A DNA stretch of 64,000 nucleotides, taken from positions 2,824,501 through 2,888,500 of the forward strand of contig CP126192.1 in the NCBI GenBank assembly GCA_030272155.1, written 5' to 3'. The position numbers were made by a program, and so were the translations under genes. Below, piece after piece: positions 51,027-63,399 of the stretch (position 1 is its first letter; each line of letters begins with the position of its first letter). Source of the stretch: Tetradesmus obliquus. Its lineage: Eukaryota > Chlorophyta > Chlorophyceae > Sphaeropleales > Scenedesmaceae. The notes under the pieces were generated by a model, which was given only the letters and a program-made list of their open reading frames with translations, was not told the origin of the DNA and did not search any database.

Positions 51027-52510
51027 ATGAACAATTTTCGCGCGCTGGCCATGAGGCCAGCTGCGCTACATCCTCTCTGTCCCGTGCGAGCGTTGCAGAG
51101 GCCCCTGCTGGAGCGGACGCTGCGTAAGCCTTCAAAGTCTTTCCTGAGACCCGTAAATGTCGGGTCTGCAAGCAGCGACCTGGTGGAGGTTTCCAGGGGC
51201 CCCGAGAGCAGCAGCAGCACACCTGGCAGCAGCCCTAGCAGCCCTAGTCCGCAGCCCCCTCCTGCCAGCCCCCAACCCGCACGTAAAAGCAGCAGGATCG
51301 TCTTCAACCCCGTTTATGTTATCCTGGGCGCGGTTGCAGCGATGGCAGCCGCTGCTGTTGCCATTTGGCTACACGGAGCAGCAGCTGCATCTCAAGCAGG
51401 GCAGGGCGGTGCAGCGGCAGCAGGCAGCACGCTCTCAGCTTCAGCAGCAGCTGCTGCTGTGGTACCTGCCCTGGCGAGCGTCTGGAAGGCTGTGGCATCT
51501 CCAGTAGCTGAAGTGCTGCACCATATGTTCATGGGCTGGCAGCACTGCTGGGTGGTCATGACAGCACACCCCAGCATGTCTGGCCTGCAGCAATGCTCAG
51601 AAGTGGCCCGCCAGATCAGCGCTGTCGTGCCCTGGCAGATAATTGCAGCAGTAGCTGCGATAGCTGCCACTGCCTTGAGCATCAGGAGGCAAATGGCAAA
51701 GGAGAAGGCGGCGATCAGGTGGGTAGTGAAGTTGATGTGCAAGTCTGGCAGTGCACTTGAGCACATGTGTACACTGCTGTGTGCAAGCATATCTGTGCAT
51801 AGATGCAGGCACACGGCAAGCGCATATGGGCCACTGCTGCACTTTGAGCAGCAGCATACTACTGCACATACCAGCAGCAGTCGCTCACGCTCGTGCGCAT
51901 ACGATAGGGTGTCAATAGCTCTTTGTACTTGGGCAGTGATCAAAACACTTCTGTATGCCTGCCGTTGCATTGCTGCCCGCCAAACTGCCAGGTCGCACTA
52001 CCAGCAGCAGCTGGAAGCAGCCATGCATGTCCTGCAAGCACAGCAGCAGGCCGACATAGCTGACCTGGCACAGCTCAACGCTTTCCTGCAAGACCTTGGC
52101 ATACCACCCGTGTCTCCTGCAAGCCCAGCAGCAGCAGCGGCCAACGGCAATGGCAGGGTTGCAGCATCACCTGCCCCAGGGCAAGGCAGGCAGCAGCAGC
52201 AGCAGCAGCAGCGAGCAGGGCCGATGGTGGAGCTGCGGCTGCGGCTGCAGAACCTGCGTGGGGCACTGGAGGCACGTGCGAGGTCGCAGCGGGATATGCA
52301 GCAGCAGCTGGAAGCACAGGTCAGTGCAGTGCAGCGAACCCACGTGCATGTTTGGCTGCATTCTAGCAGTGACGATGGTGTTTGTTACGTGATGCGCTTG
52401 GGTTCCCTTTCTGTCTTGGCTCCAACATATTTGGAGTTCCCACCGCGGTTGTTTGAAACACTGCTCGCCGTGACTTGCCCTCACTGCTGTATCATGAGCT
52501 TCTGATCTGC

Positions 52511-52567
<57 letters not shown>

Positions 52568-53478
52568 TTGATGGAGGTGCGGCAGCTGCGTGCCAGGCTG
52601 GCGTCAGCGGAGCAGCAGCTGATGGCAGGCCGCGGCTCGCCAGGCCCAGGCCAGGCTGCTGCTGCTGCTGCAGTGGACATGCAGCGCTTCCAGGTGCGGA
52701 GAGTTGCGCACATTGTTGACTTGCCCCGGACTTGTTCCGCGAGTGAGCAGCGCTGTGGAAGTGCGGTCGCATTCTTTAATGACAGCAGCATGGACACATC
52801 GGCCATTGACCTGCAGCTTTCTACTCGCACAGATGTTGCTTGCAATATATTGTAGTGCAAGCAATGCGTCTGGCTGCGCCATCTTGTCCTGCAGGAGCTC
52901 GCACAGATGACCAGCCGCCTCACTGCGCAGTGCAACCAGCAGCAGCAGCAGCTGGCCCAGCTGGCCGCAGCCAACAACTTGTTGCAGCAGCAGCTCGCGC
53001 AAGCCTACCAGGCCAGCGAGGCAGCCAGCAGCAACGGCCAGGGCGCTGGAGCAGCAGTCGCGCAACTCGCAGCTGACCGCATCATGCTGGCAGCGCAGCT
53101 GGCACAGAGGGACCAGCAGCTAGGGCAGCTGCAGGCGCAGCTGCAGGCTGTGTTTGGCCAGCAGGCGCAGCTGCAGGAGCTGCTGCGGCAGCGGGATGCG
53201 CTGCTGACTGCAGGGCAGGCAGAGGCGCTGCAGTACCAGCAGGCAAGGCAGCAGCTGCAGGAGAAGGAGCAGGAGCTTGCTCAGCTGATGAGCAGGGTGC
53301 GGCAGAAAGAGCAGGAGCAGCAGCAGGCGGCAGCAGCAGCAGCAGCCGCTGATGATGTGTCGGCGGGCTCAGCAGCAGCAGCAGCAGCGGCTTCCGCCTT
53401 GCAGGCGCAAGTTGAGACGCTGGAAGCACAAGTAGCTGACCTGCAGCAGCAGCTGGAAGCAGCAGCAGCAGCACCTAC

Positions 53479-53509
<31 letters not shown>

Positions 53510-56500
53510 ACGGCAGGCGATGCAGCTGCAGGTGATGCTGCTGCTGAGTTGAGGATTGAGCTGGCTCGAGTTGAGTCTGAGGCGTACGAGTTGCGCAGCA
53601 GGCTTCAGGAGATGCGCTCAGAAGTGCGCAACAGCAACCTCAGCACAGACATGCTGCAGCGGGACCTGCAGGCTGCCAGGGAGGCAGCAGCTGCAGCGAA
53701 TGATGAGGTGGCTGCGCTGCGGCAGCAGCTGCAGGAAATGTATGACCAGCAGCAGCAGCCTCTACAGCAGCAGCAGCCACAGCAGCAGCAGCAGTGGCAG
53801 GGTGAGGTGCAGCAGGAGGTGCAGCAGGGCTATGCTACCACTGTCCAGCCAGCAGCAGGTGCCAACGAGCAGCAGCAACTACAGCAGCAGCAGCAGGATC
53901 TCCAGCAGCTGCAGGAGCAGCTGTGGCTAGCAGCGCAGCAGGCTGAGGTGCTGCAGCAGCAGCTGGCAGCTGGGCAGGCTGGGCTGGCTGCTGCTGAGCA
54001 GCAGGCGCAGCAGCTGCAGCAGGCTGTGCAGCAGCGGGACCAGCAGCTGGCGGCAGTCACAGGTGCGGCACAAGCAATGTGGTTTGGCTTATGCATGCAT
54101 CCATGTGTGCATGTAGAGTTGCAGTGCATGCTTGCGTGCATGACGGTCCTTTTGACAGTTTTTTTGGGTGGCACTTGTTGACAGATGTATTGACTTGATG
54201 GGAACAAATCCCTGCGTCAATAGTAATGTCAGGTCTCCAGCAACAGCGCAAGCTGCCACCGTGGGGAGGCTGCACCTACAATGCTAGTGCTATGCGTGCC
54301 ATGTGAGTGGTGCCTGGCTGCTGTTGTTTGTTCCTTGCTGCTGCAGATGAGTTGGTGGCTGCACGCGGCCAGGTGGCCAGCGTAACTGAGCTCGCTGCTG
54401 CCGCCGAGCATCTGAGAGATGAGTTGGCTGCTGAGCTGGATGCCACGCGAGCACAGCTGGCAGGGGTGGCTGCAAAGGTGGAGGACGATGCAGTGGTGAG
54501 TGGGCCAGGCAGTGGCATGCGCTGCAACAGCAGCACATCGACAGCAGCGTGTTGCTTGTTTGTTTGTCTTTTTGTGGCAACCTCACAGCACTCGTGTGCC
54601 GGCTCAAGCAGGCGATGCCTGCATGAGACGTAACACTGTGCTCTCTGCCGTTGCCCGCAGCACAATTAACCGGTCTACCTTGTGTGTATGCTGTGCTCGC
54701 AACAGGGAGTGGCAACCTACATGCAATACTTTTTCCACTGAGTCGTCCTGTATCCATCAAGCGCCTGCTGCTTCACCCAACCTGCCTCGCTGTATGCTTG
54801 TGCCTATCAAGGTGTGCCGTGTGGTGCTGTGCTGCTGCTGCAGGCGCTTGAGGCTGAGCTCGCAGCCAGTGCAGCAGCAGCGCAGCAGCTGCAGGCTGAC
54901 TTGCTGGCAAAGGACGTGGAGGGCTCCATCCTGAGGCAGCAGCTGACAGCGGCGGCGCAGCAGCTGCAGCAGCTGTCGCAGCAGCTGAGCGCTGCACAGG
55001 CTCGCAGCAGTGAGGAGGTCAGCCAGGTGGGGGCAGCTGGCTTTACTATTTACATGCAGCTGTAGCTGCAGGCGTGGTTCTGCCATGTGCTCGAGTGCAC
55101 TTGGTTTAGTGCGGATGGCGCATGGTGAATGTTTATGGCGCTGTAGTGGCACTGGCCAAGTCCTGCTCGTAATTCAGTTGACGCGAGTCGACTGTGGGCT
55201 GCTGCTGCTTGCTGCTGCTGCTGCTTCAATTCTTGCAGGTGGCTGCTGACCTGGCGTTGATGAGCTCAAGAAACGCTGAGCTGGAAGCTGAGTCAGCGTC
55301 ACTAAAAGAGCAGCTGGCAGCAGCAGCAGCGACGACAGAGCAGCTGGCAGCAGCACAAACCGAGCTGCAGGCAGTTCAGCAGCAGTACAATGAGGCGCAG
55401 CAGCAGCTAGCCAGTAAAGATGATCAGCTGGCGGCAGCAGCAGCTGAAGCTGAAAGCCTTGTGGCTCAGGTTTCAGGGCTTGAGCAGACGCTGCAGGGGG
55501 TGGAAGGTGCGGCAGGGCAGGGCCAGCAGCTGCTGCTGCAGTACAAGCAGTCTGTGGAGGAGCTGGAGTCACAGAAGCAGCATTTGCTGAGCCAGATTGC
55601 AGCGGCGGCTGCTGCTAAGGAGTCTGCTGCCAGCAAGGTGGGTGGTGCTGGGTTGTCAAAGGTGATGAGCAGGCTTGTGTGGTTTTGCCTGTTTCTGTGT
55701 CAGGCTGTGTAACCTCATTTCATCAAAGTCGAGGTGTCAGCTGCTGACCATGAACCACTGCAGCCCTTGCTTGTGCTGCATTAGTGTGCAAGACATTTGG
55801 TAGCACTGCTGCACCCTACTGTGTAGATTTTTGCAAATGATAGCCGCCAGCCATGTTGCCCACCACAGCTGCCACAGCCAGCGTTTGATAACCCTTAATT
55901 TCTGCACTGACGCCGCCTGTGCTGCTGCCATGCTGCTGCTGCCACCCCCACAGGCCAGCTTCAGCAGCAGTCAGCTTGAGGCCGTGTCACAGCAGCTGGA
56001 GCAAGCCATCCAGCAGAGGGAGGCAGCAGCAGTGGAGCTGGCGTCGGTGGCGGCGGCAGCAGCAGCAGCAGAGGGCCAGCTGGCGGCTGCGCGGCAGGAG
56101 ATGGCAGGGATAGAGGCGCAGCTGAAAGAGGCCGCAGAGAAGGTGGGTAACATGGGTGAAATAGAAAGCAACCGCCGCATCCGGAAAGAGGCACGTGCTG
56201 TGCATCGAGGCAGGGAAGTTGCGCGGAGAATGCAGGGGATGCGGGGGGACGTATGCTTGTCTGAATGTTCAGCTGTGCGCACTGGGTATGTGTGCGCAGG
56301 ATTCTATGCTGCCAGCACATAACAGTAGAAGCGCTTTGTGAGTTGCGTTGGTTAAAGCCGCAACAGTATGGGCTCTGTTCCCTTTTTGCTCAACTATTTG
56401 CTGAGCTCCTCACACTGACACCTGCCCATTTTGTATTCAAATGCAGGCTGCAGCTGCACTGCAGGCGAAGGAAGAGGCAGCACAGCAGCTTGCAGCACTG

Positions 56501-59055
56501 CAGCAGCAGCTGCAGCAGCAGCAGTCACAAGCGGGTGGTCAGCAGGACACGCTGCAGCAGCAGGTGCAGCAGCTGCAGGGCGAGCTTGCAGAGCAGCAGC
56601 TGCAGTTTGACCAAGCCCAGCAGCAGTCAAAGAAGCAGCAGGCAGGGTTTGAAGCTGCGACAGCCGCATCTGAGCAGCTGCAGCAGGAGCTTGGCAGCCA
56701 GCAACAGCAGCTGTCTGCGGCACAGCAGCAGCTTGACAGCAGAGAGCAGCAGCTGTCTGCAGCACAGCAGCAGCTGCAGCAGCAGCAGGAGCAGCTTGAC
56801 GAGTGCAGCATAGCCCTTGCAGCAGCTGCAGACGTGCGGGATCAGCTGCAATCACAGCTGGCAACTGTGCAGGCAGAGCTGCAGCAGAAAGAGGCTGACC
56901 TTGCAGCAGCAGCAACAGCCAGTGCTGATCTGCAGCAACAGCTGCAGCAGAAAGAGGCTGATCTGGCAGCAGCAGCCACTGCCAGTGACAATCTGCAGCA
57001 ACAGCTGCAGCAGAGAGAGGCTGATGTGGTAGCAGCAGGCACCGCCAGTGACAATCTGCAGCAGCTGCTGCAGCAGAGTCAGCAGCAGCTGGCTGTAGAG
57101 CAGGCAGCGCTTGCTGAAGCCCAGCAGCAGGCGGCTGCTGCACAACAGCAGCTGGCTGAAGCACTGCAGAAGGCTGCAGATGCGCAGCATCAGGTAGGCC
57201 TCAAACAGTACTTGCAGCTGCAGCAATGGCATAGTAGGTGTGGCTGCTTGCACGTGCTTAAACATGTCATACTTGAGCTCCTAACACGTGCCAGAAGCTG
57301 TCTGGTATCAGACAGGGTAACAGCTTTGTATCAACTGTCATGTGTGCGATCTTGCTGCTTGTTGGACTGTGCTGCACAGGTGTCTGCTGTTCAGCAGGAG
57401 AAGGATGCGGCAGCACAGCAGCTGGCAACACTTCAGCAGCAACTAGAGCAACAGACGCAGCAGCTGCAGCAGCAGCAGGAGCAGCTGACTGCCTCACAGT
57501 CTGACCTGGCAGCAGCAACAGACAGCAGCAAGGATCTTCAAGAACAGCTCAGTGAAGTCAAGCCCCAGCTGGAACAGCGTGAAGCTGCACTGGCCGATGC
57601 ACAGGCAGCAGCACAGCAGCTGCAGCAGCAGGCTGCAGCAGCTACTGCTAAGGTGACCAGCCTGTCCAGTGCAGCAGCTGCAGCAGAGGCAGCAGCAGCT
57701 GCAGCAGCAGATAAGCAGGAGGAGGCGGAGGTGCAACTTGCAATGGTGCAGCAGCAGCTTGAAAAGACCAAAAAGCAGCTGCAGGAGCAGCAGCAGGGCA
57801 ACCAGCAGCTGCAGGCGTTGCAGCGGCAGCTTGACGAAGCTGAGAAGCAGCTGGCCAGCCAGCAGCAGCAAGGCAGGGAGAAGGAGCGGCAGCGGCAGGC
57901 ACTGCAGACTCAACTGGAGCAGCTGCAGGAGAAACAGCAGCAGCAACAACAGCAGCAGGAGCAGCAGGTGCAGCAGGCTCGACAGCAGCTGGATGAGTTG
58001 CAGCAGCAAGTGAAGAAGTTGACTGCAAGCTCACAAGAGCTGCAACAGCAGCTGGCAGCTGCTGAGCAGTCAAAGTCAACCGCTGAGTCAGCAGCCGGTC
58101 AACAGCAGCAGCAACTGCAGCAGCTGCAGCAGGAACTTGCTTACCTGAAGGCAGCCGCTGCTGCAGCTGCTGCTGACAGCGATAACGCTGCTAAAGCTGC
58201 AGCTGCTGCTGCAGACGCAAAACTGCAGCAGCTGCAAAAGCACTTGCAGCAGCTGCAGGAGCAGAAGAGTGCGCTGGAACAGCAGCTGGCGGCAATGAGC
58301 TCGACAGGCTCAGATGCAGCAGCTGCAGCTGCCGCAGCACAGCAGCAGCTGCAGCAGCAGCGCCAGCAGACGGAGGCCCTGCAGCAGCTGCTGCAGGAGA
58401 AGGAAGCTGCACTTGCTGCTCTGCAGCGCAGGACCACAGAAGCTGCAGACAGCTACACAGCAAAGGAAGAGCAGCTGCAGCAGGAGCTCGGAAGCATCAG
58501 TAAGCAGCTGCAGGAGGCTCGGCAGGCAGCTGCAGCGGCAGCAACAGCAAGCAAGCAGCTTGAATCAGATGTGGCAGCAACAAAGGAGGCAGGGGAGGGC
58601 GCAGCAGCTGCGCTGGAGGGCAGGGTGCAGCAGCTGCAGCAGCAGCAGGTTGCGGCAGTGCAGGCTGCGCAGGCACAGCTTGAGCAGGAGCAGCAGCGGG
58701 TGGCTGCGCTGCAGCAGCAGCTGCAGCAGCAGCAGCAAGCATATGAGGCAGAGCTGGTGGCAGTCAAGCAGCAGCAGCAGCAGCTTGATGCAAGTAAGGC
58801 TGAAACGCCGACAGGCAAGTCTGGTGCAAAGGGGCAGCAGGTAGCTGCCAAGACAGCAGCACCTACAGCAGCCAAGCCAGCACAAGCAGCGGAAGCACCA
58901 GCAGCGCCAGCTGTGGTGAAGCCAAAGTTTGCGGCCGGATCAATGAGCATTGCTGTTCAAGCTGCTCAACCCTCCAACAGCAGCAGCAGCAGCAGTGGTG
59001 GTGGCAAGGCGGCAGCTGGCGGTCCGCCTCCTGTTGCCTCCTCTGCTGCAGCCAA

Positions 59056-59091
<36 letters not shown>

Positions 59092-59638
59092 CGCAAGCAA
59101 CGCAGGCTCTGCATCTGCATCTGCTCCCGCTGCTGTTGCTAATGATGATGGTGGCAATGGCTGGCAGGTGTATGTTGATCGCTACCTGCTGATTGACCTG
59201 CCGGAAGGAGGCAGGCTGGCGCATGGCGCGATTGTGGGGCCTGACTCTGGCGTGTATGCATCTGACCCTAGCTTCCCAGCAGTGTCACAGACAGAGGCTG
59301 CTGCGCTTGCTGCATTGCTGACACAGCAGGTGGGAAGCAGCAATGCAGCAGCAGCGGCTGGCAGCAGCAGCAGCAAGGGCTCCGCAAAGTCGTTTGATGT
59401 GGCCATCGCAGGCAAGCAATATGAGGTCAGCATAGAGCAGCGGGAGGCTGCGCTACTGCTGGTGTGCAAGGCAAAAGGATCCGGGCTGTTTGGCATGGGT
59501 GGGGGCAAGCAGGGTGGGGTGGTGGCAGCCACAAGGCAGACGTTAGTAATCGGGCTGTGGGATGACAAGCGCGCTGAGCTGGGCTGTGGCAATGCAGTGG
59601 CAAGGCTGGCACAGGCGCTCGAGTCATACGGCTACTGA
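51027..59638 (+). CDS. Membrane-anchored giant coiled-coil protein with C-terminal profilin domain
   Basis: Exons 51027-51718, 51992-52319, 52568-52693, 52895-54062, 54347-54495, 54844-55026, 55239-55637, 55954-56142, 56447-57193 and 57380-59638, with closing phases, give 2079 residues. The N-terminus is Arg/Ala-rich, transit-peptide-like, followed by a Ser/Pro-rich stretch (about 66-88) and two hydrophobic segments (about 96-118 and 203-220). About 230-1850 is Gln/Ala/Leu/Glu coiled coil. Residues 1921-2079 are a profilin fold: NGWQVYVDRYLL, HGAIVGPDSGVYASDPSFPA, then QTLVIGLWDDKRAELGCGNA and the final ALESYGY. The Trp, Tyr and terminal Tyr of the poly-proline site are kept; a Ser/Ala insert of about 19 residues enlarges it. 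Profilin binds actin monomers and proline-rich proteins, so an organelle- or membrane-to-actin tether is inferred. The ATG at 51051 is an alternative start. Confidence 0.9.
52513..52563 (+). repeat. (CTG)17 at an intron 3' end
   Basis: Seventeen CTG units followed by ccag and the exon at 52568 (LMEVRQLRARL) of the profilin-fusion gene. Confidence 0.9.
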
Positions 59639-61354
59639 TTTGTGCAAGCTGGAAGTTTGCCGGCACAGCAGCAGCATGGGGTTGAGTGCGGGCGGCTGTT
59701 GCAGCGGTGCTGCAGGTTGTGTGCGTTGCTGGTGCTGCTGTGATTGTCTCCCGATTGCTGGCGACAGCGGTTGTATCAGTGGATGCTTTCATTGGGTCTA
59801 GGGCCTGGTTGCTATGGCAAATGCCGTGTGACTGTGTGTGAAGAAGGGTGGTGAAGGGTCACCGTGACCATTGCATCCCTGTGAAATGTATCCAGCACAG
59901 AATGAGGTGTGCATGCTGTGTGCTGTTTCAGGTGCTGAGATTGTGTTCTATGCTAGGCCAGCAACCTGAGAATGGTGCTTGCGACGGCACTTAATTGCAC
60001 GATTTGCATGTGATCCGCACTCCAGTTGCTGCACGATCATATTTCGGCTCCCTATGTTGACACGGTTGTGCCTGTACAGTGCCCCGAGGGCATCTCGATA
60101 GTCATCACGACGTTTCCACAACAGGTGCCCCGGCTCATTGATTATTGCGCTTGCCGCTTCTGCAATCAGTGACACTGTCCAGCAGCTGTGGAGGCCTGCA
60201 CCATATTGCGTAGCGCGCTCAGCAGTTGAATGCATTTCACCAAGCCCATCATTGCAGGCTTGCTGGGCATCTTCAGCAGATGCTTCCAGGTTCACGCTTT
60301 GGGTGTGTACCCAATGGATCCATACATGGATGGCTGCGTTGCATTACTGCGGGGTGTTGGCATCTGTGCAGCAAAGATGTGCGCGATATGCTGCGCCCCA
60401 CAGTGGGTTGTCTGATAGAGCCTTTTATTTTGCTGGTTGACAGAATGAAAGCAGGTTTCGGCCCTCAGATGATTTGTATTTGTATTGTTGTATTGCCAAA
60501 GCAACGACCCCAGACAGTTGACCAGATTGTACCATGCACAGGGAACGCTTGGGTGAATGGCTGTATATCAGTGTAACAGAAGCTTGGAACACCACCAGCC
60601 TGAGTGAAAAAAACACCAGTGATGCGCTGCCACGTGACGCAACATTGGTGTCAATTAGCCCAACGTGATTCGCTGCCACGTGACGCAACATTGGTGTCAA
60701 CCAGCTTGCGCTCAACAGATGCCATGCAGCAACATGTGGCGTGCACGCACACATTAGACAAGGTTCATCCTCCGCTGCGCATATTTCAGAGAAGACGTGG
60801 TTGCTGCTCCTCTCCCGCAGCAGCAGCAGCTGATCAAATACATGCTTACATGCACAATGCACTGCTAAGCAGGACAGCAGCAACTTGCTGTGCTCAGCAC
60901 GTGCTGAGTGCAGCAAATGCGTGCAAAGTGATTCAGTTTGTGTTGCCTGCTGGTGCCGTTCACACATGTTATTGTGTGCACATGCTGATAGACATAGCAA
61001 CGACGTTGAAAACAATTTGGACACAATCTGATCTGCCCTAGCAACACCAAACAGACAGCGTTACAAACAGCACAACAATAATAACACGACCTGCTGCAGG
61101 CATCAACGGCCAGGCCAAGTTCAAGCACGGCTGCGTACACCAGCTTTGACCAGGCTTATACAGGGCTGCTCAATCAACAGAATCATCGCACTGCCTGACA
61201 TGCACATGAACCAGCACAACAGCCCACAGCACGCAGCACACAGCAGCGCGACATCCTTTCCACGGCGCTACACTGCACGCCCTCAAGCCGCACTCAGTGA
61301 CTGCACATTGTGTGAAAGCACCACACCCCCTCATCCGCCCTGGCCAAGCACACT
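59639..61354. other. Convergent intergenic region
   Basis: Lies between the 3' ends of the profilin-fusion gene and the F-box-like LRR gene. A 30-bp perfect direct repeat containing CACGTG occurs at 60625-60654 and 60671-60700. TTACA near 61071 would read TGTAA for the minus-strand gene. No exon seen. Confidence 0.55.
60625..60700 (+). repeat. Two 30-bp perfect repeats containing CACGTG
   Basis: cgctgccacgtgacgcaaca… occurs at 60625-60654 and 60671-60700, offset 46 bases. CACGTG is the G-box core, but the site lies between two 3' ends, so a promoter role is doubtful. Confidence 0.8.
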
Positions 61355-63019
61355 TCACTGCAGCGAGAAAGTGAGGCCACCCACACGTATCTCTCTCAGT
61401 GCTTCACACCGCTTCAGCGACACATGCCCCGCCACCTGGCAGTTGGACAAGTCCGGCAGCTGCTGCAGGCTGCTGCAGCCCTCGACATACAACCCCTTCA
61501 AAGAGGCTGGCAGCTCTGGCAGCTGCTGCAGTGCCTTGCAGCCATTGAGCTGAAGATGCTCAAGCGTAGGTGGCAGGTGCGCAGGCAGCCGCTGCAGGGC
61601 GCTGCACCACCTGCAGTCAAGGTGTATGAGGCCAGCAGGCAGCTGCTCTGGCAGCTGCTGCAGCTGCGAGCTTTCTGATACATTCAACTCCTTGCAGCTG
61701 GGCAGAGCCGGTAGACGCAGACCTGGCTTCAGGCTGCACAGCAGCACCTCCAGGCGTGGCAGCGAGCCAGGCAGCTCGCTGATGGTTGTGCCGCGTATGT
61801 TCAGTGTCTTCAGTGTGTCTGTAGGCAGTTTGGGGAGCGTGGTGAGGCGTTCCAGCCGAACGGCCCGCAGGTGTTCAAGGCTGTATGGCATGTCTGGCAG
61901 CTCCTCCAGCCAGCAGCAGTAGCTGCACTCCAGCTTAATGATGCCTGTGTGAGCTAGCTGCGGCAGCTGTCCCAGTAAACGGCACCAGGAGCAGTCCAGG
62001 TGAACCAGTGCCGCTGGCAGCACTGGCAGCTGCAAGGTGGGTGACAGCGGGAGGTGGAGCAGGGCAGGCAAACAGCCAGCCAAATGCTGTGTCAGCTGAA
62101 CTGAGCAACAACAGAAGGGCAGCTGCCACTGACCGCAACAACTTTGTTACCATTTTTGGGGTGCATGGGTGAGCGATAAAGCCTAGAAGTAGCGCTTGGA
62201 GGGGCCCTTTCAATATAGTAGGACAGCATCAAGAGAACCCTGAACAAGGCTCAAACGCAGCCTACAAGTGTACACGGTGCAAGGACTGCTGCGTGTGAAT
62301 GCGCAGTCTATTTCAGAAGGATAGGCCGCTCTGTGAGGGCTTGGACTGCGTCTGTGCGACAAACACTTGCACAGCAACAGCAACAGGCTGCAGCACCGCT
62401 GTGTGCCAAGCATTTTGCATCAGCGTGGTTCTGCTGCCAGAGCTCACCTCTTTCAGCGCCCTGCAACCAGATATGTTCAGCCGCGTGAGGCCTTCGGGCA
62501 GCGCCGGCAGCTGCGCCAAGCTGTCATACATCGAGAGATCAGAGACGGCCTCCAGCTCAGCCAAACTCGGCGGCAGCTCTGGGAGACTCTTCAGCATGTG
62601 GCAGCAGTTGCATCTCAGTTTCTGCAGCGTGCGGGGCAGAGCTGGCAGCGCGCGCAGCTCCTCGCACTCTTCAAGGACCAGCTGCTGCAGCTGTGGTGGC
62701 AGCGGCGGCAGCGCCTCAATGTGCTCGCTGATGATGGTGAGGCAGGTCAGGTTGCTGCAAGGAAATGTCGGTGCAAGAACACAGTGGTTTGATTACCCGG
62801 CCGCAACCTGTATCAGACTATGGGGTTGAAAGCGCACAAGCACCAAGTTCATGTGTTTGCTTGCAAACCAAAGCAGTTTTCTGCTCCGCTCACAGCGCAA
62901 CTTGCTGTGCTACCCCTTCATCCCCCTCAGACAGCAGTGCATGGTATGTTTCCACTACAGCTGCTTCAGTTTGTGTCTTAAGTTGCTGCTGCGGCTGGAC
63001 AGTCGCTGTGCAGAGAATC

Positions 63020-63091
<72 letters not shown>

Positions 63092-63399
63092 GTTGCTGCT
63101 CACCTGCCACCCTTCATGGCATCCTGCAGGACCTTCGGCGCCACTGCAGCGCTTATCCTGAGGCTGAGCTTCCTCATGGACTTGATGTTTTTCTGCAGCC
63201 ACGAGTTAGCAGATGCTGACCCATCCAGCTGGAAGTCGATGCTGTGGCCGAGCCAGGACACCACCAGCTTCTGCGTGTTCTCGTCTTCGTCTCGCAGCTC
63301 GGAGCAGCTGCACCTCAGCATGCAAACGTCCTTTGGAATCAGCCAAGGGAGGCACAGCTGCATGATCCGCAAAGTTTCGTTCGACAGCTTGAAGTCCAT
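61355..63399 (-). CDS. Leucine-rich repeat protein with F-box-like N-terminus
   Basis: Exons 63399-63104, 62754-62448 and 62029-61355, with closing phases, give 425 residues. Residues 1-40 (LSNETLRIMQLCLPWLIPKD then VCMLRCSCSELRDED) have the spacing of an F-box, though Leu-Pro at the start is missing, so this is tentative. The rest is a run of short repeats of the form LPxLPxxLxxLxxxxCxxLxxLP, for example LPPTLEHLQLNGCKALQQLP and LPASLKGLYVEGCSSLQQLP, about 20-22 residues each. This pattern is common in F-box/LRR and in bacterial-type LRR proteins. If the F-box is real, the protein would be a substrate adaptor of an SCF ubiquitin ligase. No signal peptide or membrane helix. Intron 1 has a CAG tract after the donor. 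Confidence 0.8.
63021..63077 (-). repeat. (CAG)19 on the gene strand, near a donor
   Basis: Nineteen CTG units on the + strand, with further interrupted units to about 63100, read as CAG just after the donor of F-box-like exon 1. This is the one intronic tract with the opposite sense and opposite intron end. Confidence 0.88.
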
